Below, one piece after another: positions 63,510-64,000 of a stretch of 64,000 nt of DNA. The notes under the pieces were generated by a model. It ran no database searches and was not told the origin of the DNA. It saw only the letters and a program-made list of their open reading frames with translations. This DNA comes from Tricholomella constricta (Eukaryota; Basidiomycota; Agaricomycetes; Agaricales; Lyophyllaceae), in contig JAACJP010000053.1 of the NCBI GenBank assembly GCA_013368375.1, positions 62,001 to 126,000 on the forward strand, read 5' to 3'. The position numbers were made by a program, and so were the translations under genes. Each line of letters opens with the position of its first letter. Position 1 is the stretch's first letter.

Positions 63510-64000
63510 TTTCTATCCCTTCTAGAAATATATACCGGAGGAACTGTATCTCTAATTCATGGTTTGCTTTAGGTTGACATCTGCAGATACTTATCCATGC
63601 CGTGCCTTGTGTTATATGTGTATTGTGACTGTTTGTAGTATATACCGCGTCTTGATATCTTGCACTTAATACCCATACTGTATATGATGATTGCTATCCT
63701 GCTTTGACCTGCTTACGTACCTACTCTAGATATCATGTAGTCGTTAATAGTAACGGAATTTGCTCGATGAACTTGAACAAGTTGGGTGGATGCTCTTATC
63801 GGAATCAGGCCCGACTGGGAAGCAGCTTTCAACGTGGGTAAACGTGTAGTCAACGAGGCAGGAGTTCCAAGACATATAAGGGAGAAAGATCGCCTGGTAG
63901 TCGTGCAGTCGCAAACAATAACCAAAACCAGCTTAGAATCACACAGGCGGGAGGGACATGATGTTCGGATCAGATATATCAATCCCACTGACGGAGATGA
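63510..64000. other. 3' flank of the bZIP gene
   Basis: AT-rich, with several TATATACC-like stretches and no convincing ORF on either strand. Nothing else recognised to the window end. Confidence 0.5.

Overview
ORGANISM. The window reads as nuclear DNA of a basidiomycete, most likely an Agaricomycete. Host genes are split by many GT-AG introns of about 50-70 bp. The transposon fauna fits: a KDZ-class DNA transposon with a CxC2 cysteine cluster, chromodomain Ty3/Gypsy elements, Ty1/Copia, a tyrosine-recombinase remnant and TIR elements. No species can be named from sequence alone. LAYOUT. 1-2666: 3' end of a chromovirus (here Gypsy-1 copy A) with its 504-bp LTR, inserted at its right end into a KDZ region. 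2667-6926 and 14247-about 17970: two halves of a KDZ transposon cluster, very rich in the palindrome CCGCGG. It holds a KDZ transposase gene, a divergent partner gene cut off by Gypsy-1, an acidic-repeat gene and a GC-rich tandem-repeat tail. 6927-14246: a minus-strand Gypsy-2 element with 355-bp LTRs splits the cluster. 18000-21850: degraded single-copy-like DNA with a beta-lactamase-like pseudogene, a tyrosine-recombinase remnant and a 115-bp-arm inverted repeat. 22182-30470: a conserved host block of Ras-GEF (-), SurE-like phosphatase (+), GH16 glucanase (-) and ribosomal protein eL15 (-). 30745-31649: a 905-bp TIR element with an 8-bp TSD carrying an ORF. 32873-48456: two truncated Gypsy-3 copies in inverted orientation around a (CCA)n-type minisatellite, itself split by a full Gypsy-1 copy B with TSD GACGC. 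48457-55180: a host gene 5' region, tandemly duplicated, hit by Gypsy-3 and by a TIR element (TSD GGTAAGCT) that in turn hosts a Ty1/Copia element (TSD ACCAG) with LTRs I read as identical. 55381-63509: a second host block, all on +: DRS1-type DEAD-box helicase, APC4, a small unidentified gene and a bZIP protein. HOW IT WORKS TOGETHER. Two housekeeping/regulatory gene islands flank or interrupt a deeply nested transposon region. Insertion order can be partly reconstructed: KDZ before Gypsy-1A and Gypsy-2; minisatellite before Gypsy-1B; host gene, then tandem duplication, then TIR element, then Copia. Most old elements carry stops, frameshifts or deletions. The Copia element alone looks intact. 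MOST UNUSUAL SIGNALS. CCGCGG saturation of the KDZ halves, including introns; a KDZ-linked protein with repeated SUMO-interaction-like motifs; Gypsy-3 coding DNA packed with short perfect hairpins; and a self-priming arrangement in Gypsy-1.
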